This document shows, piece by piece, positions 25,366-36,240 of a DNA stretch of 64,000 bases (the first letter of the stretch is position 1; every line of letters starts with the position of its first letter). The notes beneath the pieces are model-generated. The model saw only the letters and a list, made by a program, of their open reading frames with translations, was not told the origin of the DNA and did no database searches. Position numbers and translations under genes: made by a program. The DNA lies in contig NC_134397.1 in NCBI RefSeq assembly GCF_050003625.1, positions 148,489,526 through 148,553,525 on the forward strand, in the 5' to 3' direction. Origin of the DNA: Haematobia irritans. Its lineage: Eukaryota; Arthropoda; Insecta; Diptera; Muscidae.

Positions 25366-25378
25366 GGTGGTGTGGTCA
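25366..25378 (+). repeat. 18 bp-deleted monomer (marker), first of three
   Basis: GGGTGGTGTGGTC replaces the usual GGGTGG, T5, CAA, T6, GGG, TGTGGTC. The anchor GTGGTCACG is spaced 107 bp from the previous one instead of 125. Deletion between two G-rich repeats fits slippage. The same scar recurs at 29286 and 31392, marking copies of one ancestral block. Confidence 0.85.
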
Positions 25379-25797
25379 CGAATTAAAGTCCTTTTCGCTC
25401 TAGGACGCATATTTAAGGAGATATGGGCAAAAGAAGTTTTTCATATAAAAATTTCATGTTTTTTAGGTTTTGGGTGGATTTTTCAATTTTTTGGGGGTGG
25501 TAACGAATTAAAGTCCTTTTCGCTCTAGGACGCATATTTAAGGAGATATGGGCAAAAGAAGTTTTTCATATAAAAATTTCAATTTTTTTAGGTTTTGGGT
25601 GAATTTTTCAATTTTTTGGGGGTGGTCACGAATTAAAGTCCTTTTCGCTCTAGGACGCATATTTAAGGAGATATGGGCAAAAGAAGTTTTTCATAATAAA
25701 ATTTCATTTTTTTTAGGTTTTGGGTGGATTTTTCAATTTTTTGGGGATGGTCACGAATTAAAGTCCTTTTCGCTCTAGGACGCTTAGTTTAGGAGAT

Positions 25798-25922
25798 ATG
25801 GGCAAAAGAAGTTTTTCATATAAAAATTTCAATTTTTTTAGGTTTTGGGTGGATTTTTCAATTTTTTGGGGGTGGTCACGAATTAAAGTCCTTTTCGCTC
25901 TAGGACGCATATTTAAGGAGAT
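25798..25922 (+). repeat. Reference satellite monomer (type A, 125 bp)
   Basis: One typical unit, given as a key to the array. From its start: ATGGGCAAAAGAAG, T5 (25812-25816), CATATAAAAATTTCAA (25817-25832), T7 (25833-25839), AGGTTTTGGGTGGA (25840-25853), T5 (25854-25858), CAA, T6 (25862-25867), GGGGGTGGTCACG (25868-25880), AATTAAA, the 19 bp interrupted palindrome (25888-25906), and GCATATTTAAGGAGAT (25907-25922). The next unit starts at 25923. TTTCAATTTTTT occurs twice within the unit, at 25827 and 25856, 29 bp apart and each followed by a G-rich GGGTGG-type block, so the monomer seems to contain an old internal duplication. T and G dominate this strand, and the T and G runs are where most single-base length differences between copies fall. 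Confidence 0.93.
25888..25906. other. 19 bp interrupted palindrome in the monomer (candidate protein-binding box)
   Basis: GTCCT (25888-25892), nine-base spacer TTTCGCTCT, AGGAC (25902-25906): two perfect 5 bp inverted arms. It is given here for the reference monomer, but the same box occurs in most monomers and is the best-conserved, most GC-containing part of a T-rich unit. Known variants hit one arm or the spacer (GTCTT, GTCAT, CGTTC, GGAAG, GGACA). Conserved short dyads in satellites can be binding sites for chromatin proteins. No binding protein can be named from the sequence, and the role is inference. Confidence 0.4.
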
Positions 25923-27279
25923 ATGGGCAAAAGAAGTTTTTCATATAAAAATTTCAATTTTTTTAGGTTTTGGGTGGATTTTTCAATTTTTTGGGGGTGG
26001 TCACGAATTAAAGTCCTTTTCGCTCTAGGACGCATATTTAATGAGATATGGACAAAAGAAGTTTTTCATATAAAAATTTCAATTTTTTTAGGTTTTGGGT
26101 GGATTTTTCAATTTTTTGGGGGTGGTCACGAATTAAAGTCCTTTTCGCTCTAGGACGCTTAGTTTAGGAGATATAGGCAAAAGAAGTTTTTCATATAAAA
26201 ATTTCAATTTTTTTTAGGTTTTGGGTGGATTTTTCAATTTTTTGGGGTGGTCACGAATTAAAGTCCTTTTCGCTCTAGGACGCATATTTAAGGAGATATG
26301 GGCAAAAGAAGTTTTTCATATAAAAATTTAAATTTTTTTAGGTTTTGGGTGGATTTTTCAATTTTTTTTGGTGTGGTCACGAATTAAAGTCCTTTTCGCT
26401 CTAGGACGCATATTTAATGAGATATGGACAAAAGAAGTTTTTCATATAAAAATTTCAATTTTTTTAGGTTTTGGGTGAATTTTTCAATTTTTTTGGGGTG
26501 CTCATGAATTAAAGTCCTTTTCGCTCTAGGACGCTTAGTTTAGGAGATATGGGCAAAAGAAGTTGTTCATATAAAAATTTCAATTTTTTTAGGTTTTGGG
26601 TGGATTTTTCAATTTTTTGGGGGTGGTCACGAATAAAAGTCCTTTTCGCTCTAGGACGCATATTTAAGGAGATATGGGCAAAAGAAGTTTTTCATATAAA
26701 AATTTCAATTTTTTAGGTTGTGGGTGGATTTTTCAATTTTTTGGGGTGGTCACGAATTAAAGTCCTTTTCGCTCTAGGGCGCATATTTAAGGAGATATGG
26801 GCAAAAGAAGTTTTTCATATAAAAATTTCAATTTTTTTAGGTTTTGGGTGGATTTTTAAATTTTTTTGGGGGTGGTCACGAATTAAAGTCCTTTTCGCTC
26901 TAGGACGCATATTTAAGGAGATATGGGCAAAAGAAGTTTTTCATATAAAAATTTCAATTTTTTTAGGTTTTGGGTGGATTTTTAAATTTTTTTGGGGGTG
27001 GTCACGAATTAAAGTCCTTTTCGCTCTAGGACGCATATTTAAGGAGATATGGACAAAAGAAGTTTTATATAAAAATTTCAATTTTTTTAGGTTTTGGGTG
27101 GATTTTTCAATTTTTTGGGGTGGTCACGAATTAAAGTCCTTTTCGCTCTAGGACGCATATTTAAGGAGATATGGGCAAAAGAAGTTTTTCATATAAAAAT
27201 TTCAATTTTTTTAGGTTTTGGGTGGATTTTTCAATTTTTTGGGGGTGGTCACGAATTAAAGTCCTTTTCGCTCTAGGAC

Positions 27280-28258
27280 GCATATTTAAGGAGATATGGA
27301 CAAAAGAAGTTTTTCATATAAAAATTTCAATTTTTTTAGGTTTTGGGTGAATTTTTCAATTTTTTGGGGGTGGTCACGAATTAAAGTCCTTTTCGCTTTA
27401 GGACGCTTAGTTTAGGAGATATGGGCAAAAGAAGTTTTCCATATAAAAATTTCAATTTTTTTAGGTTTTGGGTGGATTTTTCAATTTTTTGGGGGTGGTC
27501 ACGAATTAAAGTCCTTTTCGCTCTAGGACGCTTAGTTTAGGAGATATAGGCAAAAGAAGTTTTTCATATAAAAATTTCAATTTTTTTAGGTTTTGGGTGG
27601 ATTTTTCAATTTTTTGGGGGTGGTCACGAATTAAAGTCCTTTTCGCTCTAGGACGCTTAGTTTAGGAGATATAGGCAAAAGAAGTTTTTCATATAAAAAT
27701 TTCAATTTTTTATGTTTTGGGTGGATTTTTCAATTTTTTGGGTGTGGTCACGAATAAAAGTCCTTTCCAATTTTTTTAGGTTTTGGGTGAATTTTTCAAT
27801 TTTTTGGGGGTGGTCACGAATTAAAGTCTTTTTCGCTCTAGGACGCATATTTAAGGAGATATGGGCAAAAGAAGTTTTTCATATAAAAATTTCAATTTTT
27901 TTAGGTTTTGGGTGGATTTTTCAATTTTTTGGGGTGGTCACGAATTAAAGTCCTTTTCGTTCTAGGACGCATATTTAAGGAGATATGGGCAAAAGAAGTT
28001 TTTCATATAAAAATTTCAATTTTTTTTGGTTTTGGGTGGATTTTTAAATTTTTTGGGGGTGGTCACGAATTAAAGTCCTTTTCGCTCTAGGACGCATATT
28101 TAAGGAGATATGGGCAAAAGAAGTTTTTCATATAAAAATTTCAATTTTTTTAGGTTTTGGGTGGATTTTTCAATTTTTTGCGGGTGGTCACGAATTAAAG
28201 TCCTTTTCGCTCTAGGACGCATATTTAAGGAGATATGGGCAAAAGAAGTTTTTCATAT
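27280..28258 (+). repeat. ~4.2 kb-offset duplication block, first part of copy 2
   Basis: Second copy of the part of the 23.05-25.92 kb block that lies upstream of the 2,106 bp unit (see 28259 onward). It includes an extra type B monomer and the AAGTCCTTT-CCAATTTTTT deletion at about 27770, a scar also seen at 8567 and 12020 on the other side of the retroelement. Confidence 0.7.
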
Positions 28259-30364
28259 AAAAATTTCATGTTTTTTAGGTTTTGGGTGGATTTTTCAATT
28301 TTTTTGGGGTGGTCACGAATTAAAGTCCTTTTGGCTCTAGGACGCATATTTAAGGAGATATGGGCAAAAGAAGTTTTTCATATAAAAATTTAAATTATTT
28401 TAGGTTTTGGGTGGATTTTTAAATTTTTTGGGGGTGGTCACGAATTAAAGTCCTTTTCGCTCTAGGACGCATATTTAAGGAGATATGGACAAAAGAAGTT
28501 TTTCATATAAAAATTTCAATTTTTTTAGGTTTTTGGTGGATTTTTCAATTTTTTTGGGGGTGCTCACGAATTAAAGTCCTTTTCGCTCTAGGAAGCTTAG
28601 TTTAGGAGATATGGGCAAAAGAAGTTTTTCATATAAAAATTTCATTATTTGTAGGTTTTGGGTGAATTTTTCAATTTTATGGGGGTGGTCACGAATTAAA
28701 TTCCTTTTCGCTCTAGGACGCATATTTAAGGAGATATGGGCAAAAGAAGTTTTTCATATACAAATTTCAATTTTTTTAGGTTTTGGGTGAATTTTTCAAT
28801 TTTTTGGGGGTGGTCACGAATTAAAGTCCTTTTCGCTCTAGGACGCATATTTAAGGAGATATGGGCAAAAGAAGTTTTTCATATAAAAATTTAAATTTTT
28901 TTTAGGTTTTGGGTGGATTTTTCAATTTTTTGGGGGTGGTCACGAATTAAAGTCCTTTTCGCTCTAGGACGCATATTTAAGGAGATATGGGCAAAAGAAG
29001 TTTTTCATATAAAAATTTCAATTTTTTTAGGTTTTGGGTGGATTTTTCAATTTTTTGGGGGTGGTCACGAATTAAAGTCCTTTTCGCTCTAGGACGCATA
29101 TTTAAGGAGATATGGGCAAAAGAAGTTTTTCATATAAAAATTTCAATTTTTTAGGTTTTGGGTGGATTTTTCAATTTTTTGGGGGTGGTCACGAATTAAA
29201 GTCCTTTTCGCTCTAGGACGCTTAGTTTAGGAGATATGGGCAAAAGAAGTTTTTCATATAAAAATTTCAATTCTTTTAGGTTTTGGGTGGTGTGGTCACG
29301 AATTAAAGTCCTTTTCGCTCTAGGACGCATATTTAAGGAGATATGGGCAAAAGAAGTTTTTCATATAAAAATTTCATGTTTTTTAGGTTTTGGGTGGATT
29401 TTTCAATTTTTTGGGGGTGGTAACGAATTAAAGTCCTTTTCGCTCTAGGACGCATATTTAAGGAGATATGGGCAAAAGAAGTTTTTCATATAAAAATTTC
29501 AATTTTTTTAGGTTTTGGGTGAATTTTTCAATTTTTTGGGGGTGGTCACGAATTAAAGTCCTTTTCGCTCTAGGACGCATATTTAAGGAGATATGGGCAA
29601 AAGAAGTTTTTCATAATAAAATTTCATTTTTTTAGGTTTTGGGTGGATTTTTCAATTTTTTGGGGATGGTCACGAATTAAAGTCCTTTTCGCTCTAGGAC
29701 GCTTAGTTTAGGAGATATGGGCAAAAGAAGTTTTTCATATAAAAATTTCAATTTTTTTAGGTTTTGGGTGGATTTTTCAATTTTTTGGGGGTGGTCACGA
29801 ATTAAAGTCCTTTTCGCTCTAGGACGCATATTTAAGGAGATATGGACTAAAGAAGTTTTTCATATAAAAATTTCAATTTTTTTAGGTTTTGGGTGAATTT
29901 TTCAATTTTTTGGGGGTGGTCACGAATTAAAGTCCTTTTCGCTCTAGGACGCTTAGTTTAGGAGGTATGGGCAAAAGAAGTTTTTCATATAAAAATTTCA
30001 ATTTTTTTAGGTTTTGGGTGAATTTTTCAATTTTTTGGGGGTGGTCACGAATTAAAGTCTTTTTCGCTCTAGGACGCATATTTAAGGAGATATGGGCAAA
30101 AGAAGTTTTTCATATAAAAATTTCAATTTTTTTAGGTTTTGGGTGGATTTTTCAATTTTTTGGGTGTGGTCACGAATTAACGTCCTTTTCGCTCTAGGAC
30201 GCATATTTAAGGAGATATGGACAAAAGAAGTTTTTCATATAAAAATTTCAATTTTTTTAGGTTTTGGGTGGATTTTTCAATTTTTTGGGGTTGTCACGAA
30301 TTAAAGTCCTTTTCGCTCTAGGACGCATATTTAAGGAGATATGGGCAAAAGAAGTTTTTCATAT
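28259..30364 (+). repeat. 2,106 bp higher-order repeat, unit 1
   Basis: About 17 monomers, one of them the 18 bp-deleted monomer (29286). The block is repeated immediately downstream: CTTTTGGCTCTAGG at 28327 and 30433, the short monomer at 29286 and 31392, the GTTGTCACG variant at 30290 and 32396. It ends with the GGAGGTATGG, GTCTTT and AATTAACGTCC monomers. Exact borders are uncertain by up to a monomer. Confidence 0.85.
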
Positions 30365-32470
30365 AAAAATTTCATGTTTTTTAGGTTTTGGGTGGATTTT
30401 TCAATTTTTTTGGGGTGGTCACGAATTAAAGTCCTTTTGGCTCTAGGACGCATATTTAAGGAGATATGGGCAAAAGAAGTTTTTCATATAAAAATTTAAA
30501 TTATTTTAGGTTTTGGGTGGATTTTTAAATTTTTTGGGGGTGGTCACGAATTAAAGTCCTTTTCGCTCTAGGACGCATATTTAAGGAGATATGGACAAAA
30601 GAAGTTTTTCATATAAAAATTTCAATTTTTTTAGGTTTTTGGTGGATTTTTCAATTTTTTTGGGGGTGCTCACGAATTAAAGTCCTTTTCGCTCTAGGAA
30701 GCTTAGTTTAGGAGATATGGGCAAAAGAAGTTTTTCATATAAAAATTTCATTATTTGTAGGTTTTGGGTGAATTTTTCAATTTTATGGGGGTGGTCACGA
30801 ATTAAATTCCTTTTCGCTCTAGGACGCATATTTAAGGAGATATGGGCAAAAGAAGTTTTTCATATACAAATTTCAATTTTTTTAGGTTTTGGGTGAATTT
30901 TTCAATTTTTTGGGGGTGGTCACGAATTAAAGTCCTTTTCGCTCTAGGACGCATATTTAAGGAGATATGGGCAAAAGAAGTTTTTCATATAAAAATTTAA
31001 ATTTTTTTTAGGTTTTGGGTGGATTTTTCAATTTTTTGGGGGTGGTCACGAATTAAAGTCCTTTTCGCTCTAGGACGCATATTTAAGGAGATATGGGCAA
31101 AAGAAGTTTTTCATATAAAAATTTCAATTTTTTTAGGTTTTGGGTGGATTTTTCAATTTTTTGGGGGTGGTCACGAATTAAAGTCCTTTTCGCTCTAGGA
31201 CGCATATTTAAGGAGATATGGGCAAAAGAAGTTTTTCATATAAAAATTTCAATTTTTTAGGTTTTGGGTGGATTTTTCAATTTTTTGGGGGTGGTCACGA
31301 ATTAAAGTCCTTTTCGCTCTAGGACGCTTAGTTTAGGAGATATGGGCAAAAGAAGTTTTTCATATAAAAATTTCAATTCTTTTAGGTTTTGGGTGGTGTG
31401 GTCACGAATTAAAGTCCTTTTCGCTCTAGGACGCATATTTAAGGAGATATGGGCAAAAGAAGTTTTTCATATAAAAATTTCATGTTTTTTAGGTTTTGGG
31501 TGGATTTTTCAATTTTTTGGGGGTGGTAACGAATTAAAGTCCTTTTCGCTCTAGGACGCATATTTAAGGAGATATGGGCAAAAGAAGTTTTTCATATAAA
31601 AATTTCAATTTTTTTAGGTTTTGGGTGAATTTTTCAATTTTTTGGGGGTGGTCACGAATTAAAGTCCTTTTCGCTCTAGGACGCATATTTAAGGAGATAT
31701 GGGCAAAAGAAGTTTTTCATAATAAAATTTCATTTTTTTAGGTTTTGGGTGGATTTTTCAATTTTTTGGGGATGGTCACGAATTAAAGTCCTTTTCGCTC
31801 TAGGACGCTTAGTTTAGGAGATATGGGCAAAAGAAGTTTTTCATATAAAAATTTCAATTTTTTTAGGTTTTGGGTGGATTTTTCAATTTTTTGGGGGTGG
31901 TCACGAATTAAAGTCCTTTTCGCTCTAGGACGCATATTTAAGGAGATATGGACAAAAGAAGTTTTTCATATAAAAATTTCAATTTTTTTAGGTTTTGGGT
32001 GAATTTTTCAATTTTTTGGGGGTGGTCACGAATTAAAGTCCTTTTCGCTCTAGGACGCGTAGTTTAGGAGGTATGGGCAAAAGAAGTTTTTCATATAAAA
32101 ATTTCAATTTTTTTAGGTTTTGGGTGAATTTTTCAATTTTTTGGGGGTGGTCACGAATTAAAGTCTTTTTCGCTCTAGGACGCATATTTAAGGAGATATG
32201 GGCAAAAGAAGTTTTTCATATAAAAATTTCAATTTTTTTAGGTTTTGGGTGGATTTTTCAATTTTTTGGGTGTGGTCACGAATTAACGTCCTTTTCGCTC
32301 TAGGACGCATATTTAAGGAGATATGGACAAAAGAAGTTTTTCATATAAAAATTTCAATTTTTTTAGGTTTTGGGTGGATTTTTCAATTTTTTGGGGTTGT
32401 CACGAATTAAAGTCCTTTTCGCTCTAGGACGCATATTTAAGGAGATATGGGCAAAAGAAGTTTTTCATAT
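30365..32470 (+). repeat. 2,106 bp higher-order repeat, unit 2
   Basis: Near-identical tandem copy of 28259-30364. I noticed only a few differences, for example GGACAAAAG at 31950 for GGACTAAAG in unit 1, and CGCGTAG at 32056 for CGCTTAG. The low divergence indicates a recent duplication or ongoing homogenisation. Confidence 0.85.
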
Positions 32471-32569
32471 AAAAATTTCAATTTTTTTAGGTTTTGGGTG
32501 GATTTTTCAATTTTTTGGGGGTGGTCACGAATTAAAGTCCTTTTCGCTCTAGGACGCATATTTAAGGAG

Positions 32570-35560
32570 ATATGGACAAAAGAAGTTTTTCATATAAAAA
32601 TTTCATTTTTTTAGGTTTTGGGTGAATTTTTCAATTTTTTGGGGGTGGTCACGAATTAAAGTCCTTTTCGCTCTAGGACGCATATTTAAGGAGATATGGG
32701 CAAAAGAAGTTTTTCATATACAAATTTTATTTTTTTTAGGTTTTGGGTGGATTTTTCAATTTTTTGGGTGTGGTCACGAATAAAAGTCCTTTTCGCTCTA
32801 GGACGCATATTTAAGGAGATATGGGCAAAAGAAGTTTTTCATATAAAAATTCCAATTTTTTTAGGTTTTGAGTGGATTTTTCAATTTTTTGGGGGTGGTC
32901 ACGAATTAAAGTCCTTTTCGCTCTAGGACGCTTAGTTTAGTAGGTATGGGCAAAAGAAGTTTTTCATATAAAAATTTCAATTTTTTTAGGTTTTGGGTGA
33001 ATTTTTCAATTTTTTGGGGGTGGTCACGAATTAAAGTCTTTTTCGCTCTAGGACGCATATTTAAGGAGATATGGGCAAAAGAAGTTTTTCATATAAAAAT
33101 TTCACTTTTTTTAGGTTTTGGGTGGATTTTTCAATTTTTTGGGTGTGGTCACGAATTAACGTCGTTTTCGCTCTAGGACGCATATTTAAGGAGATATGGA
33201 CAAAAGAAGTTTTTCATATAAAAATTTCAATTTTTTTAGGTTTTGGGAGGATTTTTCAATTTTTTGGGGGTGGTCACGAATTAAAGTCATTTTCCCTCTA
33301 GGAAGCTTAGTTTAAGAGATATGGGCAAAAGAAGTTTTTCATATAAAAATTTCATTTTTTTTAGGTTTTGGGTGAATTTTTCAATTTTATGGGGGTGGTC
33401 ACGAATTAAAGTCCTTTTCGCTCTAGGACGCATATTTAAGGAGATATGGGCAAAAGAAGTTTTTCATATACAAATTTCAATTTTTTTAGGTTTTGGGTGA
33501 ATTTTTCAATTTTTTGGGGGTGGTCACGAATTAAAGTCCTTTTCGTTCTAGGACGCATATTTAAGGAGATATGGGCAAAAGAAGGTTTTCATATAAAAAT
33601 TTCAATTTTTTTAGGTTTTGGGTGGATTTTTCAATTTTTTGGGGTGGTCACGAATTAAAGTCCTTTTCGCTCTAGGACGCATATTTAAGGAGATATGGGC
33701 AAAAGAAGTTTTTCATATAAAAATTTCAATTATTTTAGGTTTTGGGTGGATTTTTCAATTTTTTGGGGGTGGTCACGAATTAAAGTCCTTTTCGCTCTAG
33801 GACGCATATTTAAGGAGATATGGACAAAAGAAGTTTTTCATATAAAAATTTCAATTTTTTTAGGTTTTGGGTGGATTTTTCAATTTTTTGGGGGTGGTCA
33901 CGAATTAAAGTCCTTTTCGCTCTAGGACGCTTAGTTTAGGAGGTATGGGCAAAAGAAGTTTTTCATATAAAAATTTCAATTTTTTTAGGTTTTGGGTGAA
34001 TTTTTCAATTTTTTGGGGGTGGTCACGAATTAAAGTCTTTTTCGCTCTAGGACGCATATTTAAGGAGATATGGGCAAAAGAAGTTTTTCATATAAAAATT
34101 TCAATTTTTTTAGGTTTTGGGTGGATTTTTCAATTTTTTGGGTGTGGTCACGAATTAAAGTCCTTTTCGCTCTAGGACGCATATTTAAGGAGATATGGGC
34201 AAAAGAAGTTTTTCATATAAAAATTTCAATTTTTTTAGGTTTTGGGTGGATTTTTCAATTTTTTTGGGGGTGGTCACGAATTAAAGTCCTTTTCGCTCTA
34301 GGACGCATATTTAAGGAGATATGGACAAAAGAAGTTTTTCATATAAAAATTTCAATTTTTTTAGGTTTTGGGTGGATTTTTCAATTTTTTGGGGGTGGTC
34401 ACGAATTAAAGTCCTTTTCGCTCTAGGACGCATATTTAAGGAGATATGGACAAAAGAAGTTTTTCATATAAAAATTTCATTTTTTTAGGTTTTGGGTGAA
34501 TTTTTCAATTTTTTGGGGGTGGTCACGAATTAAAGTCCTTTTCGCTCTAGGACGCATATTTAAGGAGATATGGGCAAAAGAAGTTTTTCATATACAAATT
34601 TTATTTTTTTAGGTTTTGGGTGGATTTTTCAATTTTTTGGGTGTGGTCACGAATAAAAGTCCTTTTCGCTCTAGGACGCATATTTAAGGAGATATGGGCA
34701 AAAGAAGTTTTTCATATAAAAATTTAAATTTTTTTAGGTTTTGGGTGAATTTTTCAATTTTTTGGGTGTGGTCACGAATTAACGTCCTTTTCGCTCTAGG
34801 ACGCATATTTAAGGAGATATGGACAAAAGAAGTTTTTCATATAAAAATTTCATTTTTTTTAGGTTTTGGGTGAATTTTTCAATTTTATGGGGGTGGTCAC
34901 GAATTAAAGTCCTTTTCGCTCTAGGACGCATATTTAAGGAGATATGGGCAAAAGAAGTTTTTCATATACAAATTTCAATTTTTTTAGGTTTTGGGTGAAT
35001 TTTTCAATTTTTTGGGGGTGGTCACGAATTAAAGTCCTTTTCGTTCTAGGACGCATATTTAAGGAGATATGGGCAAAAGAAGTTTTTCATATAAAAATTT
35101 CAATTTTTTTAGGTTTTGGGTGGATTTTTCAATTTTTTGGGGTGGTCACGAATTAAAGTCATTTTCGCTCTAGGACGCATATTTAAGGAGATATGGGCAA
35201 AAGAAGTTTTTCATATAAAAATTTCAATTTTTTTAGGTTTTGGGTGGATTTTTCAATTTTTTGGGGTTGTCACGAATTAAAGTCCTTTTCGCTCTAGGAA
35301 GCATATTTAAGGAGATATGGGCAAAAGTAGTTTTTCATATAAAAATTTCAATTATTTTAGGTTTTGGGTGGATTTTTCAACTTTTTGGGGGTGGTCACGA
35401 ATTAAAGTCCTTTTCGCTCTAGGACGCATATTTAAGGAGATATGGACAAAAGAAGTTTTTCATATAAAAATTTCAATTTTTTTAGGTTTTGGGTGGATTT
35501 TTCAATTTTTTGGGGGTGGTCACGAATTAAAGTCCTTTTCGCTGTAGGACGCTTAGTTTA
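32570..35560 (+). repeat. Overlapping ~1.5-1.9 kb multi-monomer repeats
   Basis: Blocks in this stretch recur with offsets of about 1,498 bp (CAATTTTATGG at 33381 and 34879; the CATATACAAATT unit at 33446 and 34944), about 1,622 bp (CAATTATTTTAGG monomer) and about 1,875 bp (the CATATACAAATTTTA monomer near 32720 and 34594). These are multiples of the monomer (12, 13 and 15 units), so several unequal exchanges are superposed. The CATATACAAATTTTA marker also leads into the 1,848 bp repeat that follows. Confidence 0.65.
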
Positions 35561-36240
35561 GGAGGTATGGGCAAAAGAAGTTTTTCATATAAAAATTTCA
35601 ATTTTTTTAGGTTTTGGGTGAATTTTTCAATTTTTTGGGGTTGTCACGAATTAAAGTCCTTTTCGCTCTAGGACGCATATTTAAGGAGATATGGGCAAAA
35701 GAAGTTTTTCATATAAAAATTTCAATTATTTTAGGTTTTGGGTGGATTTTTCAATTTTTTGGGGTGGTCACGAATTAAAGTCCTTTTCGCTCTAGGACGC
35801 ATATTTAAGGAGATATGGGAAAAAGAAGTTTTTCATATAAAAATTTAAATTTTTTTAGGGTTTGGGTGGATTTTTCAATTTGTTTTGGGGGTGGTCACGA
35901 ATTAAAGTCCTTTTCGCTCTAGGACGCATATTTAAGGAGATATGGGCAAAAGAAGTTTTTCATATAAAAATTTCAATTTTTTTAGGTTTTGGGTGGATTT
36001 TTCAATTTTTTGGGGTGGTCACGAATTAAAGTCCTTTTCGCTCTAGGACGCATATTTAAGGAGATATGGGCAAAAGAAGTTTTTCATATAAAAATTTCAA
36101 TTTTTTTAGGTTTTGGGTGGATTTTTCAATTTTTTGGGGGTGGTCACGAATTAAAGTCCTTTTCGCTCTAGGACGCATATTTAAGGAGATATGGACAAAA
36201 GAAGTTTTTCATATAAAAATTTCATTTTTTTAGGTTTTGG

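Larger units (their letters stand above)
23050..25920 (+). repeat. ~4.2 kb-offset duplication block, copy 1
   Basis: Shares a series of rare markers with 27280-29840: CGCTTTAGGACGC (23164 and 27394), GTTTTCCATATAAAA, a CGTTCTAGG monomer, CTTTTGGCTCTAGG, ATTATTTGTAGG with CAATTTTATGG, an 18 bp deletion giving GGGTGGTGTGGTCACG (25366 and 29286), GGTAACGAATT and CATAATAAAATTTC (25692 and 29613). The offset is about 4,230, then 4,169, then 3,920 bp, the last step reflecting loss of two monomers from copy 2. Borders are approximate. Confidence 0.75.

Noticed and set aside
25892..25909. CENP-B box.
   Set aside because: Only the TTCG and one A, plus a single G of the second half, match the mammalian pattern. 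The CGGG core is missing, and this box is not established in flies.
25910..25930. TTAAGGAGATATGGGC looks like a bacterial ribosome binding site followed by ATG in every monomer.
   Set aside because: The sequence is eukaryotic satellite with an insect-type LINE. The spacing is a coincidence of the repeat, and the frame that follows is not a gene.
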